From: CAWFPR01 sp963817635
Lineage (GTDB): Bacteria > Acidobacteriota > Vicinamibacteria > Vicinamibacterales > 2-12-FULL-66-21
Direction of reading: 5' to 3'
NCBI GenBank assembly: GCA_963817635.1
Contig: CAWFPR010000015.1
Coordinates: 310,001-374,000, forward strand
Length of the DNA stretch: 64,000 bases
Shown here piece after piece: positions 50,303 through 62,715 of this stretch (position 1 is its first letter; each line of letters starts with the position of its first letter). A program made the position numbers and the translations under genes. Under the pieces are notes generated by a model. The model ran no database searches and was not told where the DNA came from. It saw only the letters and a program-made list of their open reading frames with translations.

Positions 50303-51015
50303 ATGGCATCCCGTTCGCTGTCGGCGGCCGAGCGCACGCGCGCTGGAGGAGCTCGCGGCGGACCTGCGGCAGGTCTTCGGCACGCGCCTGCGGGCGCTGG
50401 TCGCCTACGGCCTCGAAGCGCCTTCCGACCCGCCCGTCGTCCACTCGCTCGGCCTTGTCGATCGCCTGGCGTTCGACGACCTCGCCGCGTGCGTACCGCT
50501 GACGTCCAACTGGCATCGTCGCGGCCTCGCGGTTCCGCTGCTCCTGGAGGTCGATGAGTTCCGGCGGACCCTGGATGCCTTTCCGCTCGAGTACGGCGAG
50601 ATCATCGCCTCCCACGTGCTCATCATCGGCACCGATCCCTTTGCCGGTGCCACCGTGTCGGCCGCGGACACCCGACGCGCGTGCGAGCAGCTCGCCAAGA
50701 GCCAGTTGATACACCTGCGCGAGGGCTATCTCGAAACGGGAGGCGACACGCGGGCGGTCGCCGCGCTGGTTGGCGCGTCGGCGGCGCCGCTCGGCGCGCT
50801 GCTGTCGAACATCGCGCGCCTCACCGGCGGAGGAAGCGACGACGTCGCGGCGCTCGCAGAAAGGCGGATGGGCATGTCCGGCCGACCTGGTGCGCGAGGT
50901 CATGGCGGCCGGCCGGGGCACGCAGAGCACGATCGCCGATCCGACCGCGCTGCTGAAACGCTATGTCGAGGCGCTCGAGCAGATCTGGGAATACGTGGAC
51001 ACGTGGCAGCAATGA
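50303..51015 (+). CDS. Nucleotidyltransferase-like protein of unknown function (frameshifted)
   Basis: The likely start is ATG 50303 (MASRSLSAAERT), with one base break near 50340 joining it to ALEELAADLRQVFGTRLRAL. Repaired length is about 236 residues; a second break near 50875 restores the C-terminus (ADLVREVMAAGRGTQSTIAD; LEQIWEYVDTWQQ). RLRALVAYG, a later VDEF and IIASHVLIIGTDPF suggest a nucleotidyltransferase-like fold, but the catalytic GS...DxD is not convincing. It overlaps the TPM gene by ATGA, so the two are translationally coupled. Confidence 0.5.
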
Positions 51016-51875
51016 AAGCGGCGATCCGTTGTCCGCGATCCGCTGTCCGCGGCGTGCTTATCATCACCGTTGCCTTTTCCATTTACCATTTTCCATTTTC
51101 CATGGCCGCGGCGGCGCCTCGAGCCGTGCCGCCGATCCTGACGCAGCCGGTCAACGACTTCGCCGGCGTCATCGACCAGTCCGACACCGACGAGATGGAA
51201 CGCCGCATCCGCGCGCTCCAGGCCGCGAGCGGCGACGTTGTCGTCGTGGCCACGGTCAGGACGACCCAGCCGGACTACGGCGACATCAACGAGTACGCCG
51301 TCAAGATGTTCGAGAACGCCGGACGCGGAATCGGTCAGAAGGGCAAGGACAACGGCCTGCTGATCGTCGTGGCGGTGGACGACCGAAAGGTGAAGATCGA
51401 AGTCGGATACGATCTCGAGCAGTTCGTGACCGACGGGTTCGCCGGCGAGATGATTCGGACGGTGATCACGCCCGAGTTCCGGAACGGCAACTACGGCGCG
51501 GGCCTGCTCGCGGCGACGACCCGGATCATCAACCGCATTGCGGAAGGGCGTGGCGTCACCCTCCAGGGCGTGCCGCAGGCGCCGCGCCCCAATAGACAGG
51601 GGGGCCCATTCACGTTCCTGCCCATTCTGATCCTGATCGCGCTCTTCATCGTGTTCAGCCGCGGCGGCCGCGGCCCTCGCGGACGGCGGCGTTACTGGGG
51701 CGGCGGCCCGTGGAGCGGCTGGTCGAGTGGCGTGGGCGGGTTCGGCGGCGGCAGGTTCGGCGGCGGGGGGTTTGGAGGTGGCCTTGGCGGCGGAGGCTTC
51801 GGGGGCGGCGGGGGGGGATTCGGCGGCTTCGGCGGCGGCCGCAGCGGCGGTGGCGGCGCATCCGGGGGGTGGTAG
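51012..51875 (+). CDS. TPM-domain membrane protein (YgcG-like) with repeat-built signal peptide
   Basis: 287 residues. The leader (GVLIITVAFSIYHFPFSMAA) precedes a TPM domain (ILTQPVNDFAGVIDQSDTDE; DNGLLIVVAVDDRKVKIEVG; FAGEMIRTVITPEFRNGNYG), a TM helix (FLPILILIALFIVFSRG) and a Gly-rich C-terminus, the full architecture of YgcG/TPM proteins. The leader is largely encoded by two heptamer arrays (51021-51048 and 51075-51102). The neighbour is LemA, and TPM/LemA pairs are common envelope modules of unclear function. An internal ATG at 51102 would skip the leader. Confidence 0.85.
   Translation: MKAAIRCPRSAVRGVLIITVAFSIYHFPFSMAAAAPRAVPPILTQPVNDFAGVIDQSDTDEMERRIRALQAASGDVVVVATVRTTQPDYGDINEYAVKMFENAGRGIGQKGKDNGLLIVVAVDDRKVKIEVGYDLEQFVTDGFAGEMIRTVITPEFRNGNYGAGLLAATTRIINRIAEGRGVTLQGVPQAPRPNRQGGPFTFLPILILIALFIVFSRGGRGPRGRRRYWGGGPWSGWSSGVGGFGGGRFGGGGFGGGLGGGGFGGGGGGFGGFGGGRSGGGGASGGW
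51021..51102 (+). repeat. Two heptamer arrays inside the TPM gene's signal-peptide region
   Basis: First array: GCGATCC, GTTGTCC, GCGATCC, GCTGTCC (51021-51048). Second: TTTTCCA, TTTACCA, TTTTCCA, TTTTCCA (51075-51102). Both are within the first 31 codons. The first family is the reverse complement of the units at 46.05 kb and the second of the GGAAAAT units at 50247. Since 7 is not a multiple of 3, gain or loss of one unit would throw the rest of the gene out of frame. Confidence 0.88.
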
Positions 51876-51903
51876 AGTGCCGGAAGCTACGGGGAGAACG
51901 CTG

Positions 51904-52464
51904 ATGAGACGACGATTCGTGAATGTGGCGCTGCTGATGGTGATGGCGGCCGGGCTGTCCTCGTGCTCGTACAACAGGTTCACGACCCAGGAAGAGGCCA
52001 TCAAGCAGCAGTACGCCGAAGTGGAGAACCAGCTGCAGCGCCGCAACGATCTCATTCCCAACCTGGTCGAGACGGTCAAGGGATACGCGGCTCATGAAGA
52101 GGGCGTCTTCAAGGAGGTTGCCGACGCGCGATCACGGCTGCTGGCCGCGCAGTCGCCCGAGGAGACCCTCCAGGCGGCGAACCAGCAGTCCTCCGCGCTC
52201 GGCCGCCTGCTCGCCATCGCGGAAAACTACCCCCAGCTGCGTGCCAACGAGCAGTTCAATCGCCTGATGGACGAACTGGCCGGCACGGAGAACCGCCTGT
52301 CGGTCGCGCGCATGCGCTACAACGAAACGGTCCAGGCCTACAACACGCAGCGACGCAAGTTCCCCTCGAACGTCACGGCGAAGATGTTCGGCTTCAAGGA
52401 ATACCCGTACTGGGAGGTTCCCCCCGAGGCGAAAGTCGCGCCGAAAGTCAATTTCGGCCGGTAA
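51904..52464 (+). CDS. lemA: LemA-family lipoprotein
   Basis: 186 residues. The lipobox LSSCSYN anchors the protein after a signal peptide (VNVALLMVMAAGLSSC). The conserved LemA core is complete: NQLQRRNDLIPNLVETVKGY, ENYPQLRANEQFNRLMDELA, GTENRLSVARMRYNETVQAY, and a C-terminal FPSNVTAKMFGFKEYPYW. LemA forms coiled-coil bundles of unknown role and usually accompanies a TPM protein, encoded here 28 nt upstream. Confidence 0.93.
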   Translation: MRRRFVNVALLMVMAAGLSSCSYNRFTTQEEAIKQQYAEVENQLQRRNDLIPNLVETVKGYAAHEEGVFKEVADARSRLLAAQSPEETLQAANQQSSALGRLLAIAENYPQLRANEQFNRLMDELAGTENRLSVARMRYNETVQAYNTQRRKFPSNVTAKMFGFKEYPYWEVPPEAKVAPKVNFGR

Positions 52465-52544
52465 GCGTTTCACGCGCACCTGTCGTAAACTCCACCACAG
52501 TTTCGCCTCGGCCCAGTCGGGTCATCAACATAAGGAGAACAGCG

Positions 52545-55610
<3,066 letters not shown>

Positions 55611-55612
55611 AG

Positions 55613-55728
55613 GGTCAAGGCTTAAGGTCAAGGCTTGGGGCTCAGGCGCGCGGAGCGCGCCGGCGCTATGCGCTGCCCCGAGCCTTCTTTTTTGCGGGCC
55701 CAAGCCTCAAGCCTGAAGCCTCAAGCCT
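55613..55728. repeat. Inverted pair of heptamer arrays between convergent genes
   Basis: The intergenic stretch begins with GGTCAAG/GCTTAA-type units (55613-55646) and ends with CAAGCCT, CAAGCCT, GAAGCCT, CAAGCCT (55701-55728), the reverse complement of the first set, so the region can fold into a long hairpin. A T-run (55687-55693) lies between. It fills the space between two stop codons and may serve as a two-way terminator. Confidence 0.82.
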
Positions 55729-56297
55729 CACTTCAGCACGGTCAGGGTCGCGTCGACCTTCAGGACCTGGCCGCTCATCTGGTCGGTGGCCGACAGATAC
55801 TGGCCGGTCTGGCCGTCCCGTAACAGGATGTTGAAACGAGTGGTGACCGACCGGAAGGCGGGCACGCCGGTGTTGGTCGGAGACGCGGCGGCCGGGTCGT
55901 TGCGGTCGGGGAAGTACACGGACGAATCGCTGACGGTCAGGGCAATGCGGTAGTACCCGTCGGGACCGGACGATGCGGTCGCGTCGATGTTGGTGCCGAC
56001 CTCGTGAAAACTGTAGCCTCCCTTCGCATCCGGCACCGGAATCTGGTTGCCCATCCGCAGGTTGCTGGCCTGCCGATCGTTGGCCGTTACCCAGAGCGCG
56101 TACGGGACACTGCTGATCTTCTTGTCGCCCTGGGTGCGCGACAGCACGAGCTGGATCCTGAGCGGCGTCAGCGGTGACTCCGCGGTTCGTGCGGGTGCGG
56201 AAGGCGGCTGCGCCGGCGCCTCCTGGGCGCGCGCCGCAGTCGCCATCATCGTGACGGCGATCGCCGCCGCAGCGCACACAGGCCTGACCTTTACCAT
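55728..56297 (-). CDS. Secreted protein of unknown function
   Basis: 189 residues with a signal peptide (AAAIAVTMMATAARAQ). The mature part is beta-rich and conserved-looking (TPLRIQLVLSRTQGDKKISS, VPYALWVTANDRQASNLRMG, GYYRIALTVSDSSVYF, FNILLRDGQTGQYLSATDQM) but I recognise no family. Its gene follows the sigma/anti-sigma pair by 30 nt on the same strand and is probably co-regulated, making it a candidate target or sensor of that ECF system. Its stop overlaps the heptamer array. Confidence 0.6.
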   Translation of the reverse strand: MVKVRPVCAAAAIAVTMMATAARAQEAPAQPPSAPARTAESPLTPLRIQLVLSRTQGDKKISSVPYALWVTANDRQASNLRMGNQIPVPDAKGGYSFHEVGTNIDATASSGPDGYYRIALTVSDSSVYFPDRNDPAAASPTNTGVPAFRSVTTRFNILLRDGQTGQYLSATDQMSGQVLKVDATLTVLK

Positions 56298-56327
56298 GAC
56301 ACTCTCTCCTTGAAATGGACCGGCGGC

Positions 56328-56879
56328 TCAGCGCCGCTCGCTGCTGAGGACCTCGCCGACCCTCACGATCGGGATCGTCAGTTCGTTGACGGGTACGGGC
56401 ACGATCGACAGTTCCTCCGGCAGTGGCGTCGCGCGGCCGCCGGCCGCCAACGCCGCGGAATCCGGCGGCTGCGCACTCCGCAGCAGCCGCCGCACGGCGG
56501 CCCCGAATGCCGGATCGATGATGACCTCCGACTCGACCGCGCGCCGGACTCGTGCGACACGGGGAGGCCGCGCCGCTGGCGTTGACAATGAGCTGCCGCT
56601 GCTCGAGTGCGCGGGCACCCGGGGCGCCGGCGGGGGCACCGACGCGAGCGACGTCGTGAGCGCGCGGCCGGGACGTTCGATGGGCACGGCACGCAGCATC
56701 CAGCCCCCCGCGACCAGCATCACGGCCGCCGCGGACGCGAGGCCCCACAGGGCCCAGCGGGTCGAGCCGTTCCGGCCGGCGATCCGGCGCCGGACACTTG
56801 CGCCGAACTCCGGCGACGGCTCGATCGCCAGCAGTGACGCCAGATCGCGCTCGAGATCGGTCACGAGGTCTTCAGGCAT
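56328..56879 (-). CDS. Anti-sigma-factor-like membrane protein
   Basis: 183 residues. A cytosolic N-terminus (LVTDLERDLASLLAIEPSPE) is followed by one TM helix (WALWGLASAAAVMLVAGGWM) and a Pro/Ala-rich periplasmic part. The start lies 18 nt inside the 3' end of the ECF sigma gene, so they are translationally coupled. Single-span proteins in this position normally hold the sigma factor at the membrane until a periplasmic signal arrives. No zinc-binding ZAS motif is seen, so this is an inference from context and topology. Confidence 0.7.
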   Translation of the reverse strand: MPEDLVTDLERDLASLLAIEPSPEFGASVRRRIAGRNGSTRWALWGLASAAAVMLVAGGWMLRAVPIERPGRALTTSLASVPPPAPRVPAHSSSGSSLSTPAARPPRVARVRRAVESEVIIDPAFGAAVRRLLRSAQPPDSAALAAGGRATPLPEELSIVPVPVNELTIPIVRVGEVLSSERR

Positions 56880-57412
56880 CGCAGTGTCTCCGACAGCGCC
56901 TTGCGCGCCAGGAAGAGGCGCGACTTGACGGTGCCTTCCGGAATCTCCAGCAGGCGCGACACGCTCCGCACGTCATGTCCCTCGACGGCGGAGAGCACGA
57001 TCGCCACGCGCAGTTTTTCGGGCAGCGCATCGATCGCCCGCCAGACGTGCGCGGCACGCTCGCGCGAGACGGTGATCTCCTCGCTCGTGAGCGGCGGGCC
57101 CGGCGACTCTGCCGCCAGTTCGCGGCCCTCACGGCGCCGGTTGCTCCGCCATCGATCGATGGCCAGGCGCCAGGTGGTGCGAACGAGCCAGGCGCGAAAG
57201 CGTTCGCGATCGCGCAGCGCCGCGAACTCGCGGTGCGCCTTGACGAAGGCGTCCTGCGACACGTCCTCCGCGTCCTGCCGGTGGCGAAGAACGCTCCACG
57301 CGACCCGGAACGCCAGCGTGCCCGACTCGCGCAGGCGCGCTTCGAATTCGTCGTCCAGGGCATCCGCGGCGCTCACCATCGCCCCCGGAAAGCCATCAGC
57401 CAGCTCGTTCAT
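56861..57412 (-). CDS. ECF-type RNA polymerase sigma factor
   Basis: 183 residues with region 2 (FRVAWSVLRHRQDAEDVSQD, the core-binding and -10-reading part) and region 4 (LPEKLRVAIVLSAVEGHDVR, then IPEGTVKSRLFLARKALSET, a helix-turn-helix reading -35). This is a SigE/RpoE-like ECF factor. With the anti-sigma-like gene it forms a two-gene switch; the secreted protein downstream may be part of the same regulon. Confidence 0.92.
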   Translation of the reverse strand: MNELADGFPGAMVSAADALDDEFEARLRESGTLAFRVAWSVLRHRQDAEDVSQDAFVKAHREFAALRDRERFRAWLVRTTWRLAIDRWRSNRRREGRELAAESPGPPLTSEEITVSRERAAHVWRAIDALPEKLRVAIVLSAVEGHDVRSVSRLLEIPEGTVKSRLFLARKALSETLRCLKTS

Positions 57413-57576
57413 CCAGGCTCCGCAAGCAGGACGCCGCCGGGCGGCGCCAGGTTCACTGGAGTGGAGACACGGTTGGCCGATCAGGAGTTGGGCAATTTTC
57501 GCCGGGGCTCACGGCGGGCCGCAGGCCAGGAGGATCTTCCCTGACGCTGTCCGCCGGCCGGCCCGTGATGAAGCGG

Positions 57577-58921
57577 CTACCAGGTCCGTCGAAGAGGGTG
57601 AGCTTCGGTGTTGAACACGACGTGGTCGAAGTCAATCGCGTCCGGCTGGAGAATCAGATACGCGTACTTGAGCGTCTCGGCGAGGAAGAAGCTGTGCATG
57701 AGGTCGCCCTTCTCTTTCGTGACGACGCTCTCGAGGACGGTGTAGCCGGCATCGGTGCGGCAGTACCTGCTTCAGATCGGCGAACATGGTCTGGCCCATC
57801 TCGACGAAGCGCGGATCCTTCGTGTAGTGCGCGAGGTAGTAGGCCGACTCGATGATCTCCGGACGGAGCTGGTAGCCGGGACGGGTGGCGCGCATCGCGC
57901 TGTAGTCGAAGCTCTCGGGTTCGATCCCGTGCTGGGTCCACATTTTGAACCCTGATTCCTGCAGGCGCCGGGCGCGATCGATGTCGCCTCCCAGGGCCAG
58001 CACCGCGGGCAGGAACGCCTGGAGCGAGCCGTATGTCGTTCCGGTACGCTCGCCGGTGTTCATGTCGGCAGCGCCGTACCACAGCCCGCTCGGCGTCTCG
58101 TCAGCCAGGTATTTGTTGATGTTGGCGACGCTGTCGCGCCACATGTCGCCACAGTCGCGATCGCCGAACAGCCTCTCGCACTTGAGGAGGTATTCGTAGT
58201 AGGAATCGATCGCGCCGCCGATGTGGGTGCGCGTGCTGGTCCAGGCGCCGGTCTCGACGTTGATGCCCTGCCCGACGAGGCCGGTCCTGCCGCGGCGCTT
58301 GTAGAGTTCGACGAGCGCCCGCTTCGCCTTGTCGTAGTACACCGGCTTGCCGGTCAGCTTCGCCAGCGTGCCGAACTCGAGGATCAGCGTGCCGATCTCC
58401 GCGGGGTTCGACTCGGCGCCGCTCGTCCTGCCGGTTTTCAGGTTGACGTACATGTAGGGCATGCCGGTCGGCGAGTCGAACACCGGCATCAGCCGGGTGC
58501 CGAGGTCTTCCGCCATGTCGAGCAGGCGCTTGTCGCCGGTCATCTGGTGCGCCGAGAGCAGCCCGCCGAGGATTCGGATGGTGATTTCGAAGTTCTTGAC
58601 CTCGATGTCCTTGTCGAAGCGGAGATGCTGGATGATGTAGTCCTTCGTCCTGTCCGCCTCGTCCTTCATGCCCATGACGATCATCGTGTCGAGGGCGTCG
58701 ACGGGGGTCATATACAGCGTGTCCGTGTGCCAGTCCTTCGCGGATCGGGTGACCGGCAGCAGTTCGTCGTGGCCCCAGGCGTACTGCTTATAGCCGTTCC
58801 AGGCGTGCGTGAACTCCTGCCGGACGTCATCCGCCGTGACCTGCGGGACCGGCAGCGGTTTCGGGGCGGCGAAGGGGACGGCGGCGATCAACGCGGTGAG
58901 GACGGCAGTTCTGAACATCAT
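57577..58921 (-). CDS. GH47-like alpha-mannosidase (frameshifted)
   Basis: ATG 58921 (AGGGG upstream) begins a signal peptide (MFRTAVLTALIAAVPFAAP). The (alpha/alpha)7 barrel signatures of class I alpha-1,2-mannosidases are present: FTHAWNGYKQYAWGHDELLP, MTPVDALDTMIVMG, NFEITIRILGGLLSAHQMTG, LRPEIIESAYYLAHYTKDPR. One extra base near 57766 hides the C-terminus; repaired it reads YCRTDAGYTVLES, AETLKYAYLIL and FNTEAHPLRRTW before TAG at 57577, the expected GH47 ending. About 447 residues. It should trim mannose from glycans outside the cytoplasm. Confidence 0.85.
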
Positions 58922-58956
58922 CGGCACCCCTGAGGTCCTTAGGATATCCTCTTTGG

Positions 58957-59458
58957 ATGGCCATCAAAGATGCACTGCTTCCCGAGTTCGATCACGAGAT
59001 GGGCACGACCCGGCGGCTGCTCGACCGGGCGCCCGAACCGCAATTCGGCTGGAAACCGCACGAGCGGTCGATGACGCTTGGCGGACTCAGCTCGCACCTG
59101 GCGAACATCCCGACCTGGTGCAGCGCCATCCTGACGGCGCAGGTCATGGACCTCGCGACCATCCCGGAGGAAGCCCGGCCAAAGCCGGCCACCAGCCGGA
59201 CGGAACTGCTCGCGCTGTTCGACCGCAACGTCGCGACTGCGCGCGAACGACTCGGCCTCGGCGACCGATCCGGAACTCCTGGCGTCGTGGACGCTCAAAC
59301 AGGGCGACCAGGAGATCTTCACGCTCCCCCGCATTGCGGCGCTGCGTTCCTTCGTGATGAACCACTCCATTCATCACCGCGGGCAGCTCAGCGTCTACCT
59401 GCGCCTGAACGATATCCCGCTGCCGCCGATTTACGGACCGACTGCGGATGAGGCATAG
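58957..59458 (+). CDS. DinB/YfiT-like protein (frameshifted)
   Basis: ATG 58957; about 166 residues after removing one base near 59262. N-terminal LLPEFDHEMGTTRRLLDRAP with a metal-type histidine (FDHE), GLSSHLANIPTWCSAIL with a second, and, after repair, NHSIHHRGQLSVYLRLNDIP with the HHRGQ motif: the three histidines of the four-helix DinB/YfiT metal site. Such proteins act as thiol or other S-transferases, or as stress proteins of unknown substrate. It overlaps the next gene by 11 nt. Confidence 0.85.
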
Positions 59459-60975
59459 GAGCGGCCCCGGAGGCAGGACGGAGGCCACGGGCCGGTTCGC
59501 GGTCGCGTGGCCGTTCGTCTTCTCCCTCGCGCCGTTCGTCGTTCTCTGCACGCTGAATTCGGCCGGCTACCGCGTACGGGGCGTCCGATCAGGCGTTCTA
59601 CGTGCCGGCGGTGCTGATGCGGCTGGACCCGGCGCTCTTTCCGCGCGACGGCGCCCTCATCGCCTCGCAGGCGCACCTGACGATCGTCGATGAGGTGATC
59701 GCCGCGGTGGCGCGGCAGACCGGGGCCTCGCTGCCGGCGCTCTTCGCCGCGGGCTATGCGCTCACGCTCGGTCTGCTTGCCGCCGCCGCGTGGCTCCTGG
59801 CGCGCCGGCTGTATCGGTCCGTGTGGGCGGGAGCCGCCCTCGTTGCCGCCATGACGCTCCGGCACGCCATCACGCAGTCCGGCACCAACACGCTCGAAGG
59901 CTACTTCCATCCCCGGCAGGTCGCCTTTGCGCTCGGCGCGCTCGCGCTCGCGGCGCTCCTGCACGAACGGCGGCTGCTGTCACTGGCCCTCGTGGGCCTG
60001 GCGGGATCGGTGCATCCGACTACCGCCCTGTGGTTCGGCGTCTGGGTTGGCATCGCGATGCTGGTCGAGGATCGCGGGCTCCGCGCGCCGATCGCCGGCG
60101 CAACCTTTGCGGCAGCGATCGTCGGAGCCTGGGCTTTGACCTATGGCCCCCTGGCCGGACGGCTGATCGTGATGGACCCGGAGTGGCTCGCGACCCTGAC
60201 GACAAAGGACTACCTGTTCCCTCTGGGCTGGCGGACCTCGACCTGGATCGTCAATCTGGCCTACGCGCCCATCATCGTCTGGGCCTGGCGCCGCCGCGCG
60301 GCAGCCGGGCTGGCGGTCCCTGGCGAACGGGGACTGGTGGCCGGCTGCCTGGTCCTCCTGCTGCTGTTCTTCGCGAGCCTTCCGTTCAACGCGGCGCGGA
60401 TCGCGCTGGCGGTGCAGCTGCAGGTGCCGCGGGTCTTCTGGATGCTCGATCTCCTGGCCACCGTCTATGTCGTCTGGGCGCTGGCCGAAGGACCGGCGCG
60501 GCCCCTGAGCGTGCGCCGCGCGCAGGTTGCGGCGGCGGTGTTCCTCGCCGCGTCGGCGGCTCGAGGGGCCTACGTTATTGGCGTCCGCTTTCAGGAACGC
60601 CCGTTCGCGCAGCTCGCGCTTCCCGACACCGACTGGGGACGCACGATGATCTGGGCGCAGCACACGGCGCCTGATTCCGGCTGGCTCGCCGACCCCCTCC
60701 ACGCCGCGAAATATGGCACCAGCGTCCGGGTCGCCGGGCATCGCGACGTCTTCGTCGAGGCGGTGAAGGACACGGCCATCGGGATGTACGACCGGCCGGT
60801 CGCGATGCGAACCCGCGACCGGCTCGCGGCCCTCGGAGACTTCGGCGCGCTCGACGCGCCGCGCGCGGCCGGACTCGCCGCGACGTACGGCCTGGACTAC
60901 CTCGTCACCGATCGCGCACTGGCCCTGCCGCTGGCTTTCGAGAGCGGCGCGCTGCGCGTCTATCGCCTGAGATGA
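59448..60975 (+). CDS. Polytopic membrane protein, DUF6798-like (frameshifted)
   Basis: Likely start ATG 59448. One base break near 59573 joins the first helix (VAWPFVFSLAPFVVLCTLN) to a run of 9-11 helices with glycosyltransferase-like loops (YGASDQAFYVPAVLMRLDP, ALRHAITQSGTNTLEGYFH-like, VHPTTALWFGVWVGIAMLV, RVFWMLDLLATVYVVWALAE). The C-terminal 100 residues are soluble. Layout resembles ArnT/PMT-type or DUF6798 membrane proteins. Function not assignable. About 508 residues. Confidence 0.6.
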
Positions 60976-60985
60976 CCGCGCGAGC

Positions 60986-61996
60986 ATGACCGACTTCATA
61001 CCTCGGCGCGGGCTCCGGAACGGCCACGTCATGACCCTCTACGCGTGGGGGCGGCCCCGACGTCTTCCACGCCTGCCACCGCCCGAGGATCGCTACTTCG
61101 ACGTCGAACCGGGCACGCGGGTGCTGGCACACTGCCACTGGCAGGCCGACCGCTCCGCCCGTCCCGCGATCCTCGCGCTGCACGGTCTCGAAGGCTCGAG
61201 CCGCGCGCACTACATGCGCGGCCTGGCGGACAAGGCGTTCGCCAGCGGGTTCAACGTCATCCTGCTGAACCAGCGCAACTGCGGCGGCACGGAAGAACTC
61301 GCCGCGGGGCTCTATCACTCGGGGCTGACGGCCGATGCCGCCCACGTGCTCCGCGAATTGACGGACCGCGACGGCATCGATCGCGTCGTGGTCGCCGGCT
61401 ATTCGCTCGGCGGCAACCTCGCGCTGAAGCTTGCGGGCGACTTCGCCGGCGACGCGCCTCGCGAGCTGCTCGGCGTCTGCGCCGTCTCGCCGGTGATGGA
61501 ACTGGCGCTGTGCATCGGTGCGCTGGAGCGGCGCCAGAACGCCGTCTACCAGTGGAACTTCGTGCGGGGACTGAAAGCGAGGATGCGCCGGAAGGCACGC
61601 TCGCACCCGGGGGTCTTTCCGATCGAACGGCTCGGCGAGATTCGATCCGTCCGCCAGTTCGACGAGGTGTTCACGGCGCCGCACTTTGGCTTCGCCGGCG
61701 CGTCGGACTACTACCAGCGTGCGAGCGCGATGCGGGTCATCGATCGCATCCGCGTGCCCGCGCTCATCATCACCGCGGAGGACGATCCCTTCGTGCCGCC
61801 GGAACCGTTCCGGGAACCGGCGGTCACCGGCAATCCGGCCATCCGCCTGGTCGTGACGCCGCAGGGCGGTCACTGCGGCTTCGTGACCGCGCCATCGCCG
61901 GGCCGCGACGGGTACTGGGCCGAAGATCAAATCGTCGAATTCGCTCGGGCCGTGACTGCGTTGAGGAGCGGTTCGCGAAGCGCCCCTACGGAGTGA
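60986..61996 (+). CDS. YheT-like alpha/beta hydrolase
   Basis: 336 residues with the family sequence PRRGLRNGHVMTLYAWGRPR, strand ILALHGLEGSSRAHYMRGLA, RNCGGTEELAAGLYHSGLT, nucleophile elbow GYSLGGNLALKLAG, acid in ITAEDDPFVPPE and histidine in GGHCGFV. This matches the YheT/ABHD1-3 hydrolase group. No signal peptide. It starts 10 nt after the membrane-protein gene. Its last codons lie inside a REP-like palindrome and overlap the convergent DUF72 gene by 11 nt. Confidence 0.88.
   Translation: MTDFIPRRGLRNGHVMTLYAWGRPRRLPRLPPPEDRYFDVEPGTRVLAHCHWQADRSARPAILALHGLEGSSRAHYMRGLADKAFASGFNVILLNQRNCGGTEELAAGLYHSGLTADAAHVLRELTDRDGIDRVVVAGYSLGGNLALKLAGDFAGDAPRELLGVCAVSPVMELALCIGALERRQNAVYQWNFVRGLKARMRRKARSHPGVFPIERLGEIRSVRQFDEVFTAPHFGFAGASDYYQRASAMRVIDRIRVPALIITAEDDPFVPPEPFREPAVTGNPAIRLVVTPQGGHCGFVTAPSPGRDGYWAEDQIVEFARAVTALRSGSRSAPTE
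61964..61987. repeat. REP-like palindrome overlapping two convergent gene ends
   Basis: A 24-bp imperfect palindrome (two mismatched pairs) centred on TTCGCGAA. On the minus strand it reads GTAGGGGCG, the same opening as the palindrome at 49.2 kb. It overlaps the last codons of the YheT-like gene and the stop of the DUF72 gene. Confidence 0.65.
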
Positions 61997-62699
61997 GCGC
62001 GTCGATGAACCGCCGGGCGAATGCCGGCCCGAGGCCTTGCTCCTCGTGCTTGAAGTAGACGAACGAGTCCGTGACGGCCATGCGGGCGACGTTGCCGGCC
62101 CAGCGTTCGATATCCGCCTGCTGGTAGCCCTCGTCGCGGAGCCTGAAGTACGCGTAGTCGGCCGTCGCCTCGACCGGTGTGCTCATCTTCTCGCTGTCGG
62201 CCACGCAGAGCGCGACGTTGCGCGCCCGGAGCACCGCAAAGACCTCCGGGTCGTGCCAGGACGCGTGCCGGAACTCGAATGCCGCGCGCGTTCCGTCGGG
62301 TAACAGTTCGAGGAACTCCCGCAGCACGCCGACGTCTTTCCTGAACGTGGGCGGCAACTGGAACAGGAGCACGCCGAGCTTCGGTCCGAGCGTGCTCGCC
62401 GTCCGGCAGAACGTCCGCGCGAGGTCTTCGCACCGCTGGAGTTTCGCGTCGTGGGTGATCCGCCGCGGCGCCTTCAGCGTGAAGGCGAATCCGTCGGGCG
62501 TTCCGGCGGACCAGCCCGCCAGCAGCTTCTCGGTGGGCATGCGGTAGAACGTGTAGTTGATCTCGACCGTGCCGAAGCGCTCGGCGTAGTACGCCAGCAT
62601 CTTCGTAGTCGCGAACTTCTCCGGATAGAACGTGCCCCGCCACTCCGGATAGTTGTAGCCGGACGTGCCAACGTGAACCTGCGGTGTTTGTTGCGCCAC
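61986..62699 (-). CDS. DUF72 protein
   Basis: 237 residues from a GTG at 62699; the longer open frame is rejected because its N-terminus is translated heptamer repeat. The conserved DUF72 TIM-barrel motifs are VHVGTSGYNYPEWRGTFYPE, FGTVEINYTFYRMPTEKLLA, LFQLPPTFRKDVGVL, AFEFRHASW and FVYFKHEEQGLGP. DUF72 (YecE) proteins are nearly universal in bacteria but lack an agreed function. The heptamer array at 62716-62778 lies 17 nt upstream of the start. Confidence 0.85.
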   Translation of the reverse strand: MAQQTPQVHVGTSGYNYPEWRGTFYPEKFATTKMLAYYAERFGTVEINYTFYRMPTEKLLAGWSAGTPDGFAFTLKAPRRITHDAKLQRCEDLARTFCRTASTLGPKLGVLLFQLPPTFRKDVGVLREFLELLPDGTRAAFEFRHASWHDPEVFAVLRARNVALCVADSEKMSTPVEATADYAYFRLRDEGYQQADIERWAGNVARMAVTDSFVYFKHEEQGLGPAFARRFIDALTP

Positions 62700-62715
62700 A
62701 GGCGGTAGTCTATCG

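Noticed and set aside
58935..58956. Short palindrome AGGATATCCT as an operator for the DinB gene
   Set aside because: Ten bases only and no repressor or partner site is identified; could be chance.
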